Assembly: GCA_014529385.2 (NCBI GenBank)
Contig: CM043967.1
Location: 134,137,182-134,201,181 of the forward strand
Source: Adiantum capillus-veneris
Lineage: Eukaryota; Streptophyta; Polypodiopsida; Polypodiales; Pteridaceae
Reading direction: 5' to 3'
Length of the DNA: 64,000 nt
The notes below the pieces were generated by a model that ran no database searches, was not told where the DNA came from, and was given only the letters and a program-made list of their open reading frames with translations. The translations under genes and the position numbers were made by a program. Positions 1-11,880 of this stretch are shown here, piece by piece (position 1 is the first letter of the stretch; each line of letters starts with the position of its first letter).

Positions 1-1101
1 GCAGGGAAACAAGCACATGGAGGAAAGAGGGCACCCCTACTGCCTGGACACCTTGCATGCTTCCTAGATCTAATTAGTGCCGAGTGGATTCATGAGAGAA
101 TGACTGAAGGAAAAGCACGCAGAGAAGACACCACCAACAAAGAATGGGAGTATGCGGTACGAGGCTGCGTATCAAAGGTAGAGTACTCATATACCTAAAC
201 CATAATATAATTTTTTTTCTTGATTTTATCTTTATACTTGATAAAAGTTATTTTCCTATTTTGTAGTGCCTTTTCTTTAACTTTATGTGGTCAAAGGGTC
301 GTCACTTTCGTACGCGCCACATTGATGAGCGTAAAACCCCCATGGATTGTGGCATCATGGTCAACTTTCACACAGATGGTGATGAAGCTAGGTATTGTGG
401 AACTATTGAAAGGATACTAAAGGTTAATTTTAGAATCTTTCATACCTTCGTCTTTGAGTGAAAGTGGTTTGCAAATGTGTTTAGAAGACACAAGAATGGC
501 CTCTACATGGTGGACTCTAGTGTGCATCACATAGGGCGGTATGGCAATTTAGTTTTACAGCGCAATTGTAAGCAGGTGAGTGACTAAATTTTTTATACTT
601 ATTGCCTTGTAACATTAATTATACCAATGTTACTCTCTTTGAGTTTCTCTTCTATAGGTCATCTATATCCCAGCAATCCACCAACCAAAACTTTGGTTCG
701 TAATTCTCGCGGGAGAACCATTTTTTCCACTAATGAAGTGGAGACCATCTTTGACTCTCTTCCACCTCCTACTTTGTATGAGGTGGAGACAGAGGAGAGG
801 GATGTTGATGAATCAAGTCCGGCGGTGGCAAGTCTTAGCAAGGGTGATTTACAAAAAACATTACCTACACATATACCAACGCCGCCATTGACGCCGATAA
901 TTTGACGTCAGAATTTAAGCGAGCTCTTGTAGTGATTGTCATGATGATGAAGATGATGAGATAGACGATGAATTATTTGAAGATGATGAAGCCAATGCAT
1001 CCATAAACAACAATTCCGTTTCCCTCTTTATTGATTTAGGAGCCATGGGCTTAGAATTGGATGATGCTTCATGTAGGGATCTTTTGGAAGATGATTCATA
1101 A
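1..1101 (+). pseudogene. C-terminal exons of a CACTA TNP2-like transposase (degenerate)
   Basis: Three blocks match the other copies in the window. Exon 1 is 1-177 and ends AAAG before GTAGAG. Exon 2 is 267-575, after TTTTGTAG, and carries the GRHF..RHIDER and ARY.GTIERIL blocks that resemble the DUF4216-type region downstream of TNP2. Exon 3 is 658-1101 and has an IHQPKLWF motif, an acidic Asp/Glu run and the C-terminus MGLELDDA..DLLEDDS. Exon 1 has several in-frame stops, exon 2 has TGA where the copy at 57 kb has a Cys codon, and exon 3 needs frame changes. The catalytic part would lie left of the window. Splice sites are inferred from GT/AG ends conserved with the copy at 56.7-57.2 kb. 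Confidence 0.75.
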
Positions 1102-1603
1102 ACATTTTGCATACTTTATAAATATTTTTTGGTCGTGTAATCCATTCATCTCTCCCCCCCCCCTCTTCCTCTCTCTAATTTTGTAAACATACTCAATTAT
1201 GTTCATCAAGTGACAACAATTAGTTTAGCTGTAACCAAGTGTAACTAAGATAGATAACTATTGTCACATGTTTTCATATCTATTCTTTTTTAAATTTGAA
1301 AATTTCATATAATATTCTTTAATTTTTATTGAGAGGAGGGAAACAACAAAATTTGAGAGAGGGGGGGGGGGGGATGTTTAAGGAAAATTTGAAAGTTTAG
1401 GCACTAAACCTCCCCTCAAAAAATAAACGCAGTAGTAACTAAGGTAATAAACGTGGTAATTATAGCAAAAATGGCCACAATAATAGTTTAAATATAAAAA
1501 AAAACCCTGCCCTCCTCTCTCTTCCCTCTCCACCTGAATTTGGACCTTCTCTCTACAAAACGCGATAAAAGACCACGGTAAACAATTAGAGATTTTCATA
1601 GTG
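1102..1603 (+). repeat. CACTA-A 3' subterminal region and terminal repeat
   Basis: The non-coding tail contains a CCCCCCCCCC run, a 15-G run at about 1360-1373, and scattered GGTAATAA / GTGGTAAT motifs of the sort that bind CACTA accessory proteins. Bases 1587-1603 (TAGAGATTTTCATAGTG) are the terminal repeat; read on the other strand it begins CACTATGAAAATC. The inverted copy at 4753-5280 shares the same order of tracts. Confidence 0.75.
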
Positions 1604-2506
1604 GTAAAGTATCCCGAGAACGTAGAGTTTTAGTGGTGTCTTTGTTTGAGGAAAATGATTATCATCTTTGATATTTATGAGATCTTTGGACATATCAATC
1701 TCTATATTTGGTATGTTGATGATATCTTTCATTGACCAGACCTAAACAAAGGATAGAGAAATATTCTAGCATGTTTGTTGTAGGTAGTAAAGTAGTGATA
1801 GAAAGAAAAAAATACAATCTTATTGATGTGTGTGTAGAAGTACTAACCTGTTGCTCTTTTGATTCCCATGCATTTGTGTTGGTTGTGCTTTTTCATGGCT
1901 ATGTGTATGAATAATCACATTTCTATATAGTTGCAAAACCCTTAATATAAGTGTCTCGACAACAACCTGCTATGTTAAGAAACTGCAATTTCTTCTCCGT
2001 CAGACACTCTCATGGCTGGATCAAGGACTATTTACTTGAGGGAATGTTTTGCTTGAAAAGGTTAACAAGTATTTGTAAGGGTATTCAAATATTATCAGTA
2101 TGTACATTGGTGTGAATTAAAGAACATCATGTGTTATGTTTTATAGACTAATATACCTTCAAGATGCTCATTTTGTTTTGTTGGATGTCCACACAGTGCC
2201 TACAATTGCGATATGATTAGATTTTGTAGTGAGAAATCAATAGTAGAAGGGTGTGAAAGAGTTGATAATGTGGTCATAACAATAGAGATGAGTAAAATAA
2301 GAATAAGGTTATAGAGAGTCAAGTGTAGGTAACAACGATGCAAAAAACTCAACACAAACAAAGGTCTCTTCAGACATCAGTTAGTTACAACATAATTGCA
2401 TCACAATTGCTTCATTCATAAAGAATTAGAATTGTCATTTCAAAACAAAGTCATGGAGAGTTTGAAGAACTATTTGAATACATATTCAACTGGTTGCTAA
2501 AAGTTT
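1604..2506. other. Inter-element DNA without a recognisable gene
   Basis: AT-rich sequence between the CACTA-A terminus and the helicase relic. The one short frame here (1732-1914, +) has no recognisable motif. It may be the 3' flank of the decayed helicase element. Confidence 0.4.
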
Positions 2507-3833
2507 CTAATGAATTCCGTGGAAAACCTCAAGTGGAATATCAGGAGTAGGTAGGTTGAGAAGTCTCATATTTTGACGGTCTTTGATTCGTGACAACATG
2601 ACATAGGAAAGGCCTGGTGTAAACGGGTCTCTAAAGATAAGAAGAAATTTATTGGAAATTGGTGCACCATGTGCCTTGTGTCCAATCATGGCATATGCAA
2701 GTGTCAAGAAAAATGTGGATTTATGGTACCATGTTTTAATATTCACCGAAGTTCACTTATGCTTTGTTTGATGAAGCGCAGTCTTTTTCCCAATACAATG
2801 AATGAGGACAATGATACATGTAACGTGACTTCTGTGTTCTGTGTTTTTGCATCGATAGTGCATGTTGCATCATTTCCACCATCTTGTTTTCCAGTACAAC
2901 GATTGCGGACAATAATACATGTAACTTGACCTTTTGTATTCTTTGTTGTCGCATCAACAACAATGAATGTTGCATCATTTTTTGCACCGATTTTCAAGTC
3001 GATGTTTTTAGTGATCATCTAGTAAGCACCAATTGTGATCGACTCTAGTTGACATATATTTATGTTAGCCGTATTTTTTTTCATCACAACATGAGTAATG
3101 TCAGTCTGATTGTATAACTTATTCAATACAAGGTTGTTGTAGTACTGGACATCTAATCTATGAGTGTAGATTATAGTAATGGAGTCGTTGATGTAGGCAT
3201 GCACAAATGCTTTATCTATAATATATGCACCCAAGGTATATTAATCTCAACTACATATAGCTTTCTTTCACAAATAATGGTCAAGAATTAAATTAATGAA
3301 GGGTTTGTCACATGTCTTACAGAGCATGACGTCTAGCTTGTAGAAAGTTTTACGTAGCCAATGGATGGAGCTTGTGATATAGCATGTGTAACAAAGTTCC
3401 TGCACATGATTACAAACTAGAGGTAGTTGGCCAAGGTCACCAAGCAAGATAACACATTTTTTGTTGAAAGGATCAGACAATGTGTTGCTTGTTATATTGA
3501 TAATTTGTCTTACGATAAGGTCAAAAGTCGTTCATGTTAGCATTCATAGAGCTCGTCTATGATTATAACATCTACCTCTTTTATGTCCAAGTATCTCTCA
3601 TCAGTCTCGTGAACAAAGAGGGGATATTGTTGATTCCTAGTTGGTATATTGAACTGGTAATGGATTTTGGATTCAATGCTAATAGGTCTTGTTGTTGCCT
3701 CTCCGGTGGATGCAGTAAGTATGATGCTCATGTTTTTTCTAATGTATTCATACGTCAAATACATGATTAGATGTGCTTTTCTGCTCCATGGTGTGCTTAT
3801 CACAATGTGCAAACCATTCATGGCACTCAACAT
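2507..3833 (-). pseudogene. Decayed Pif1-like DNA helicase, probably from a Helitron
   Basis: Read right to left, five short frames follow the motif order of Pif1/Helitron SF1 helicases. Near 3700 is LTASTGEATTRPI, matching the motif after Walker A. Near 3560 is VDVIIIDE (Walker B). Near 3440 is VILLGDLGQLPLV (the GGDxRQxLPV motif). Near 3180 is a block ending in HAYINDSIT. Near 2690-2560 are LAYAMIGHKAHGAPI and FTPGLSYVMLSRI, equivalent to the C-terminal motifs. The Walker A lysine motif is not recognisable, and frameshifts and stops separate the blocks. Plant genomes carry Pif1 both as a host gene and inside Helitrons. No Rep/HUH domain or Helitron terminus was found, so the Helitron origin is inferred. 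Confidence 0.7.
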
Positions 3834-4752
3834 TGATTTTATATGTTAAATTGTTTTATTGTGAATTCTCACTCATTGACAATAGTGAATCTTTTTTAAT
3901 ATGGCCAGTGGATTCAGTCGATAGTGGTCCATGGTTGAGTCATCGTATGTCAAAGACGTCCTTGTTTCGTTTTGTCTTTGTAATGCAGTCTTCTAAAGTA
4001 TCATATAGACAAGCTAATCAATTTGCTCACTGACTAGCATCTTTTGTTGTGTATACTATGTAATGTACATCTCCAAGTCCTCGTTTCTTTGGATCAGGTC
4101 CCTTATCTAACACTCTGCAAAGTAAGAGCCTGTTGTATTATCGGGGGAAAATATCTCCATCTCTCTCTGGAAGTATAAATGACGCACCAAGATGTTATAT
4201 AAGAAAGCTTCTATGTGGTGGCCTGGGTGGTATGCAATGAACCTAACCAATTTTTTATGATGATTGATGGAATTATCGTAGTTGTCCAGTAAAGGTGCGG
4301 GCTGTGCACTCTGTAATGATCATTTTTTGATAATGTGGTTCTAATGGTACTTGAAGAATGGTAAGCTTTCAAAGGCGATTGGTCTAGCACGATACAAATC
4401 GACACGGTACATCACAACATTGTGTGATTTGAGCAAGATATGTTGTCTAAGTTCTAGAAGCAATAAATCTATGTAGAAAACAATGTCGCTTTTTGTATGA
4501 CTGAAATTTGCAAGAAGTTCAAGTAGCTTTTGTGGCAAACATTGGCTTCATCAAATGTGCATCAGCTATTCATTGTAGTTTAATCTTGTCTAGTCCTTCC
4601 AAGTCCAATTTTGTGCTTGCCTCTGCAAATATGTTTTATGTTGCAATTGTTTCAGTCTTCATTCTATACTTGAGTAGATAATATGAAATTGATGAGTTTG
4701 TGACACACTAGATATTCATATGAGCACTCCAAAGGAGAAGGTTTCATGGTAA
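3834..4752 (-). other. Possible upstream part of the helicase relic
   Basis: Short minus-strand frames (4211-4405, 4341-4538), one containing ARPIAFESLPFFKYH, lie in the same direction just upstream of the helicase motifs and may be remnants of its N-terminal region. I do not recognise a domain. The segment ends at the CACTA-D terminus. Confidence 0.3.
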
Positions 4753-5640
4753 CAGTATGAAAATCTCTAGTTGTTTACTGCGGTCTTTTATCCCGTTTTG
4801 TAGAGAGAAGATCCAAACTCAGTTGGAGAGGGAAGAGAGAGAGGAGGGCGGGGGTTTCTTTGTATTAAAACTATTACCACGACTATTTACTCTATTATTA
4901 TCACGTTTATTTCCACTATTATTATCGCTAATATTACCGTGCTTATTTTTTAGGGGAAATTTAGGGCCTAAACTTTCAAATTATAGCCTAAACATCCCCC
5001 CCCCCCCCCCCCCCCCAAACCAGATTTTTGTGTTTCCCTCCTCTCAATAAAAATTAAAGAATATTATATGAAAATTTCAAATTTAAAAAAGAAAAGAGAA
5101 AGAGGGAGAAAGGGATAGAGAGAGGGCGGAACTAATAATATTACACTTGGTTACAACTAAAATAATCACTGTCACTTGATTAATATAATTGAGGATCGCA
5201 AAATTAGAGAGAGGAAGAGGGGGGGGGGAGATGAATGAATTACATGACCAAAAATGTGCAGAACTTAAAGTATGCAAAATATTTATGAATCATCATCCAA
5301 AAGATCCCTACGTAAGGCATCATCCAATTCTAAGCCCATGGCTCCTAAATGAAATAAAGAGAGAAATAGAAATATCTTTTGTGGATGTGTTGGATCCATC
5401 ATCTTCAAATTCATCATCATCCTCGCTAAGACTTGCCGCCGCCGGACTTGATTCATCCACCTCCCTCTCTCCATCTCCCTCTCCTTTGTCTCCACCTCAT
5501 CCAAAGTTGGAGGTGGAAGAGGGTCGAAGATACTCTCCACTTCATTAGTGGAAAAAATGGCTCTCCCCTGAGGTGCTATGGGAATTATGAACCAAAGTTT
5601 TGGTTGGTGGATTGGTGGGATATACACTATAAGAGGACTT
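4753..5640 (-). mobile_element. CACTA-D: inverted 3'-end fragment of the same CACTA family
   Basis: It starts on the + strand at 4753 with CAGTATGAAAATCTCTA, a one-base variant of the CACTA-A terminal repeat, followed by an inverted copy of the subterminal region (4770-5280, including a run of 20 C at about 4996-5016 and TTACCACG/TTACCGTG motifs). Next comes the last transposase exon on the minus strand (5627-5283). That exon stays open from IHQPKLWF to the C-terminus DLLDDDS and is cleaner than the CACTA-A version. Homology stops at about 5640, so exons 1-2 and the catalytic region are missing. Confidence 0.75.
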
Positions 5641-5850
5641 GTCTATAACCGCTAGCATTGCCACAGAAAAGCAAACGAAAATGGAGAGAGAAAAAATTAC
5701 TGGGCTGAGTAACCGCGGTTATGACCACGGTAGTGGATTGGAAGCAATAAGTACGGTAATAGTGGTGGCACTATACCCATTGCTATTACCACAAATTTTT
5801 TCGTTGCTATTACCGCACTTATTGCCACTAAACGACAATTCAAAATTAAA
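5626..5850 (+). repeat. Candidate terminus of a second CACTA-like family
   Basis: CACTATAAGAGGACTTGTC at 5626 has the usual look of a plant CACTA end. It is followed by clustered short motifs (ACCGCGGTTATGACCACGG, GGTAATAGTGG, ATTACCAC, ATTACCGC) resembling subterminal transposase-binding repeats. No matching far end was found. The first bases could also derive from the intron sequence of CACTA-D, which aligns loosely here. Confidence 0.4.
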
Positions 5851-5899
5851 GGTGTTCATTTGGGCCACCCAAAATTGGGTGGCCCAAATGAGCACCTTT
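5848..5899. repeat. Near-perfect 24-bp-arm hairpin
   Basis: AAAGGTGTTCATTTGGGCC at the left pairs with GGCCCAAATGAGCACCTTT at the right, with further pairing CACCCA/TGGGTG and a loop of about 4 bases. There is one mismatch (T opposite G, compatible with a wobble pair in RNA). It could be a tiny foldback element or the subterminal hairpin of the candidate CACTA end beside it. Confidence 0.75.
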
Positions 5900-6442
5900 A
5901 TTTTTGACCTACATAAAATAATGAAACATCATTGTTTTTTAGAAGAGTTCAAAAAATACCGAAGAATTGAAATTGACTTTACTTTGCCTTGATAATTTAA
6001 TTTGCAGAAGATCAACTATTTAAAAAATCTACAATAAAATGTAAATAGTTGTATATACATTGTGCCACATTGGGACTTTATATAAGTTTGGACAAAATAT
6101 TTTTCTATTTAATCCTCCTCTATCTCGTTGTCATCTAGAGGCACGTACGTTTGTTCATTTTGACTCTACATAAACCCAAACCAAATTAAACAATTATCAA
6201 CATCTCTAAAAATTGATACAAAATGACTTGTTTAAACTTACAGCTTGTTGTAATCCAACTGCCGCGTCCAATTACTCGCGAGAGATGTGGTTTTTTTTTT
6301 AACAACCATCACCAAGTATCAAATTTGTATGTCGCTCTTGATACTTGACCATCTCTCTCGTTGGTCGAGAAAGAGTGATATTTTCCTAAGTTAGCAATAA
6401 CAATAACAAATCAACTGCAATATTTATAATCACCGATTAACG
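5900..6442. other. AT-rich DNA, no gene seen
   Basis: No ORF, terminal repeat or RNA gene is recognisable. The few short T runs are unremarkable. Confidence 0.4.
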
Positions 6443-7523
6443 TTATAATTTAATAATCTTACATATTTTTCCTTCCAGGCTCCATTGCGTACTGAGCCAT
6501 AGTGCGTGGGAGTTTGTCTGGCCCATGAGCCTCGCGTTGTTGTCTGTATGATGAGCCCATCGTAGCTTGATTGTTCTTTTCTTGCATTGCCCACTCCCAC
6601 TCCGCATCTGGCATGTTTCCACGGCGGTAGCTCCAGTTTGGATCTCTAACCTAGTTGGCTGTTGCACGCCTCATACTGCATTGCTTGTTTTTCAAAAATG
6701 TGTTTATGTAGCCCTCCAACCATTATTGTGAAAAACATTGATCGGGGGCATTTTGAAATCTTGCTAACAACGCGTCCTCAATGTACCGTGCATGATCGGA
6801 TAGTTGGTCTCTAAACTTTACAAAACAATTACTATGCGTTGAATGTATAAGAATTTGTAGATGGTGTCTGAATGCCCTGCCTTGTGCTATGCCAAAGTCC
6901 ACCTCTTGCCATATTCAACCCTGTAGTAGGTTCCATGCGTGTCTGGCATGGGTGCGTCAGTATCCTTGTTCTTTGCATCATGGAGATGACGCTTTGAAAG
7001 TGGGGATTGCATTCCCCCACCACTACCAAAACATGCGAAACCACAAGATCCGCCACCGCTTCGTCTCTCACGGTGCTCGTTGCCATGAGACGAGCCTCGA
7101 TGCATGCTACTAGAGGAAGCTCGTCGACGGTGTTCTGGTGAAGTAGGAGTGGAATGGAGTGGCGTAGGACCCTATGATGTGATGGGAGTGGGACCCTACC
7201 ATGGAAGGGGAGTAGGACCCTACAATGGAAGGAGAGTAGGCTGATAAGAAGGGTCCATAGACTGAGGTGTCGTGGATGCAAGGCTCTGCAGGTAAGGAGT
7301 CCCTCCCTGACTCCCCCATGGTGTAGTTTGCGGAGAAAGACCGTAGGTTGCAAGCTACTGCAGAATGTAGTGACAAAAAAATTTGTTTGTCAAACGGAGG
7401 TACTAGTCTTGTAAAGAGAGAGCTCGCTATAGGTCTCGATCTACGACCGGTGGAGGAACCTGAGAAGAGTAGATGTAGGATGGCCATGCCTACAAATAAA
7501 AAAAATAAGCCTATGACACTCAT
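6443..7523 (-). other. Unrecognised degenerate coding-like region
   Basis: Overlapping minus-strand frames lie at 7523-7110 (137 codons), 7353-6832 (173 codons) and 6667-6443. The first ends in a run of related units (SPSIVGSY, SPSMVGSH, SHHIIGSY) that reflect a short DNA repeat at about 7140-7240. Downstream frames are rich in Gly, Ser and His (for example RRSGGGSCGFACFGSGGG). The frames shift repeatedly, which suggests a decayed gene or transposon ORF. I do not recognise a family. Confidence 0.25.
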
Positions 7524-8067
7524 GGTTTAGGATTAACTATCCAAAAACATTCTTTATTTTTTTTGCTTGTTCTCACCGTCTCAACACTTGGATCCACTGG
7601 AGGCGATGTCCACCCTGGGTGGGAGCCCACCTGGATGTGAACCAACCAAAAGAAGAGCCAGCTGGCTGCTCCCCACCATGTGGTCCCTCGTCTAACATCT
7701 ACATTACAAAGAGCAATATAAGATTTAGCTTTCCCCCTTACTCACTCATCTATAAATACATACATAAGTATATTAGCACACAAACACGTAGATACATGTA
7801 CATACTAGTAGACCTAAGTAGACTCTAGTAGTGCCAAAGGTCAAGTGACACCTCTTTAGATATCATCACAGTCTCAACCGTGGTAAAACCAAAGGTATGT
7901 TGTGGTAATCCATGTAGGAGTGGACCAATGATTGCAACACCACGATTAAAAAGGGACTATACCCAAGAGGAAGCATCTAAACTTTGGGTGCTATGCTCCT
8001 GTACTTAGTGCCTACATACATGCATAAACAAATATATACGTACACACATATATATATACATATACGT
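7524..8067. other. No gene seen; flank of RLG1
   Basis: AT-rich sequence with TA/CA microsatellite at 8010-8066. The last five bases, TACGT (8063-8067), are the likely left target duplication of RLG1; the right copy is AACGT. Confidence 0.5.
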
Positions 8068-8865
8068 TGGAGAGGGGGAATGGGGAACAAACCCAACACA
8101 GATTACAAAGACTCCCTACAGCTTAGGGTATCCACAACACCCCTAACCTCTCAAATAGGCTAATTTGCACTAATAGAACCACCTTTGCACACCTAGCAAT
8201 TATCTCATACCTTGTAGAAACACCTTTCAGCACAAATGTACCCACACTGCTCAACTCACCCTTTCCGGCTCATAAAACACCCCAACTTTTCCCTCTTTCA
8301 AGCTGCAGACATACCATTTGCAAGCACTGGCAAATACACAAAGAGCGAGAGAAAAGGAGGGGGATGCGGAGAAGAAACACGAGAAATAGGGGCAAATTCT
8401 TAGTAGTATTGCATAGGGAGATAGTACAATCAAGTACGCAGCTCCAATGGCAAGCTTACAATACACAAACTCACAAACCTTCAACAACTCTCATTACCAA
8501 AAAAGCCCTCAAAAAATTAGTTCTATGTCCTTTTATAAGGCTTGGCTAAGGCTAAAAAAGAAAAAACAAGGAGCTATCAAGCTCGTGCAATCAACTGAAG
8601 CTTCCTTTAGAATTTTTTTGCATTGCCACCACTTGGTATTGTCCATTTTGGAAACATTTGCATGGTGCACACCTTTGGGCTCTTTGTCTGCTCAGTTTGA
8701 TCGCCCAACTCGGCCGCCCTACTACACTTTCCCTATCCAGCCTCTTCCCCTTGCTATACCATGGGATGGCGCCCTTTGTATTGGCCCTTGATCCACCCTC
8801 TTTTGCATTTCACTGGGCTTGTGGCAGGATTACCCTCTTGGCTTGCCCCTGGACCGACCTCGGGC

Positions 8866-8899
<34 letters not shown>

Positions 8900-10176
8900 C
8901 CCATTCATTGCGGGACCCCTCCCCATGGAGCAATAGCGACATTGCTATTGGGGGGGGGGGGGGGGGCTCTCTTGCCCTCTTTAAACATTGGGGCCGCGGG
9001 AACGAGCCCTTTGCGGGCACTACATCACCACTGTTGCGAGCTACCGGATAGCACAAGGATGCCACAGGCCACTGCTACCGGCTTAATCGACTCCATGGTA
9101 CACCAAAATTGGCCCAAGCCGCCGCCGACTGCAGTGCTCACAGCGCACACCATAGCCACTCCACATGGGAGCTTTCATTCCCTCACATGTTCTACAAAGT
9201 CCTCAGGGGCCAGGCTAAATACCCCAAATTTTTGCCTCCAACTCTCACATGTGGGATCAACCCCCTTGCCACGTGGTAGTCACGGGCTCCTCAAGCCTCC
9301 AAGGCCCTTGCAACATTTTAAAAAATACTTTATGTTTAGCGCTTTTTGGCCCTCCTTCCCCAAGATCCCCTGTAATGCTTACATATCGGATCGCCAAATT
9401 GTACAACCTAGTCAAAACTCACTGAGCCGGCTCTAATTTCCACTGACCTTGCCACACTTCACAATTCCCCGAGCCCCCCAAATCGAGGCCGCAAAAACCG
9501 AGAAAACCACCTGTAGCCAACTCCAGACAAATACACCCAATCTTCAAACTTGTATATCTTTCTGCTCTAGGCTTGGTTTGATGAGCAGTCAATTCTTGCT
9601 AGCTCCCTACATTACACAACACCTTCTCAAACTCTATCGGGGTCCAAAAAACACCAGATGGCATGACTCCCCATGTGGTCAAGTGTGCACCAACCTAGCC
9701 CTCGGCAAAACTTCAACTGGTGATACACTGCAATATATCCATGGCTCCAATCAGCAATATGAGAAGACGGGTAGGCTCCATAATTCAAGCTCTACACACA
9801 TGTACCCTGTCATCCACTTGGGCCACCTGTCCCCAACTGCCCTGTTCGGCAACAATCTGCAACACAATGAACCTTCAAGCTCCAATAACTTGGGAATCAT
9901 ACCTCGGTTTGATGAGCCGTTTGGACCTGCTCCTTCAACACTTCAAGCTCTACATTCTTGGACCCAAAAGGTGCACCTTGCATCTCTTTCACATGTTACC
10001 CAAATTAGCCCCTTTTGGAGCCTTTCTTGGCCTATAAGCCGCATCAATCATACATCTTCGCTGCTACCTATCAGCCCATGATCTTCCTAGCTTCTCCAGC
10101 CTTTTGCCATGATTCTGCTAGCTTGCACATATTTGGCCATGCCATCTTCTATGGTCGACACACTTTGGCTATACCA
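8068..10176 (-). repeat. RLG1 3' LTR (left copy)
   Basis: About 2.1 kb, starting TGGAGAGGGGGAATGGGG and ending GGCTATACCA. It aligns along its whole length with 31539-33726. The microsatellite inside it (8872-8899) is only about 28 bp of CT, against about 100 bp in the other LTR. Plus-strand frames in it are not conserved between the two LTRs and are not called as genes. Confidence 0.9.
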
Positions 10177-10193
10177 TTATTGCCCACCCCCTA
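10177..10193 (-). other. RLG1 polypurine tract
   Basis: On the minus strand the bases next to the 3' LTR read CTAGGGGGTGGGCAATAA, a purine-rich plus-strand primer site in the expected position. Confidence 0.75.
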
Positions 10194-10325
10194 GTTGAGC
10201 ATTTATGCTCAACCACATAAGAGCTTTATTCCCCTACAAATTGGAAACACTGAGCACATTATGAGAAAACCTAAAAAACTCAAATGTATGTACATAATTT
10301 AATTCCTAGCATGTGAGAAGACCGT

Positions 10326-11205
10326 TTAGGTTGGTTGCCCAACCCCCTCCATTAGAATCTGATGCACCGCTAGCACCAACTCCCTCTCAAAATATATCTT
10401 GAGACGCACACCATTAACCCTGTTTTTGAGAAAGCGACCATCCATCATCATCAATGTGTAGGTAGCGTTGGGAAAAGCTTGATGGACTTTACAAGGCCAA
10501 GTCCACTTAATTTTTAATTTCTTCTGAAAGGTGAAGTCAAGATAGCTCTCGTACTTCATCACTAGATCTCCCTTCTCAATGAGTTTTTCTGGCAAATGTC
10601 GGTTGAACTTTGCCACTCTTTTCTCTCGCTGCTTCACATAAAAATCTGCTGCTATTTCATGATCCATCTTCAAAGTTTAAAGATTTATAATCTTATCTTT
10701 GCAAAACATCTTGATGAACTTTATCAATCCGCCACAAACCTTTGACAACCCCTAACTGCACATGTATGGGCAACAATGCTTCCTTGCCATATACCAACTC
10801 ATAAGGAGTAAAGTTGGTAGCCACCTTGTACGAAGTCCTGTAAGCCGACAAAAAATTGTCAAGGTTATATTCCCACTCTAAAACCTGCTGGTAGATGTAC
10901 TTGGTAAGCATCTTGACTATCTGTCCATTTGCACTCTCCACCAAACCATTGAACCATGGATGGTATGGAGATGAAAATCGATGTTGAATCCCCAATTTTT
11001 CTACTAGGGTACGCACCAACTTACTTCTGAATCCTTGTCCTCGATCAGATATAAGCACCCAAGGTAGCCCGAAAATAAGCACCCAAGGTAGCCCGAAATG
11101 ACAACATATGCAATAGAAAACAAACTGAGCAACAATATGTGCATTCACCGCTTTGACCGCTTTAGCCTCAACCTACCTGGCAAGGAAGTCTTTGGCCAAC
11201 ACAAC
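10326..11205 (-). pseudogene. RLG1 integrase, core and C-terminal part
   Basis: Minus-strand frames 11148-10693 and 10673-10326 carry the second half of a retroviral-type integrase. They include the ISDRGQGFRS block with the second catalytic Asp, then SSPYHPWFNGLVESANGQ with the catalytic Glu, then a basic C-terminal region (LVMKYESYLDF). Upstream, 11205-11149 continues the frame with KYVVLAKDF and one stop. A small direct duplication repeats FGLPWVLI. The first half of the integrase lies 15.7 kb away at 26964-27168 because RLG2 inserted between them. Confidence 0.85.
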
Positions 11206-11210
11206 ATACT

Positions 11211-11880
11211 TGCGGGAGGCGTTGTAGCACGAACTAATCGCAACCCACAAAATTGTCAAATCATGTATCGGCAACCTGACTAGGGTATGGAAGCACGAGC
11301 CTAGGATGTATAGACATAGAGGATTCAAGGGATACTTCTACTCATCATAGAGAGAAGCCATGGAAAAGGCTTCCTCTAATCAACAACACATTCCTATTTA
11401 CTAATCACTTGCACACAATCATGTGGTTGAAATTAACCTCTCACATCAATCACTCTATTCACAACTCTTAATCACACAACTACACAAGCATGTAATTAAC
11501 ATACCTACTCCCCATTAGTGTGTCCATTCCGGCACAACCCCTCAATGCGACTACGTATGCACACACACTAACCCCCACCTTGTAGAGAGAGATGAAGAGA
11601 AGGAAGGCATAGCCCTCACACACCATGGCCAATGGTGTGGATATAATAGATTAACTCAAAAAAGGGATTAGGAGATCTACCATCACACTAATAAAATCTC
11701 ACTCCACATAATTAAACAAAGAACACTAATAACAAAGAAAGTGTAATTGATTATTATAAATCAAGTGCTACAGGGGCATGGAAAGCCCATGAGCCTCATG
11801 ACCATCCACTCTACAAAGAGAAGAACTCACCCAAGCATGACTTCTCATGAAGCATAGGGCTCTTTTATAGCTTTGGGCCG
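11211..11880 (-). repeat. RLG2 3' LTR, truncated on its inner side
   Basis: It starts TGCGGGAGGCGTTGTAGCAC and follows the right LTR closely as far as CTTTGGGCC at about 11879. The next about 170 bp of the LTR, present at 26788-26958, are absent and are replaced directly by RLX4 sequence. Confidence 0.85.

Larger units (their letters stand above)
1..1603 (+). mobile_element. CACTA-A: 3' part of an En/Spm-like (CACTA) DNA transposon
   Basis: The segment holds the last coding exons of a TNP2-type transposase, a roughly 500-bp subterminal region and a terminal repeat ending in TAGTG at 1603. The element runs off the left edge of the window. The same module recurs at 4753-5640 (inverted), 36541-39906 plus 56554-57468, and 57469-57752 plus 62413-64000 (inverted), so this is a local multi-copy family. 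Family membership rests on the well-preserved TNP2 core of the copy at 37-40 kb. En/Spm elements move by cut and paste and make 3-bp target duplications; the partner end lies outside the window, so that could not be tested. Confidence 0.8.

Noticed and set aside
9449-10081. A 210-codon plus-strand ORF in the RLG1 LTR
   Set aside because: The sister LTR has the frame broken into shorter pieces, and it contains no domain; it is an LTR by-product.
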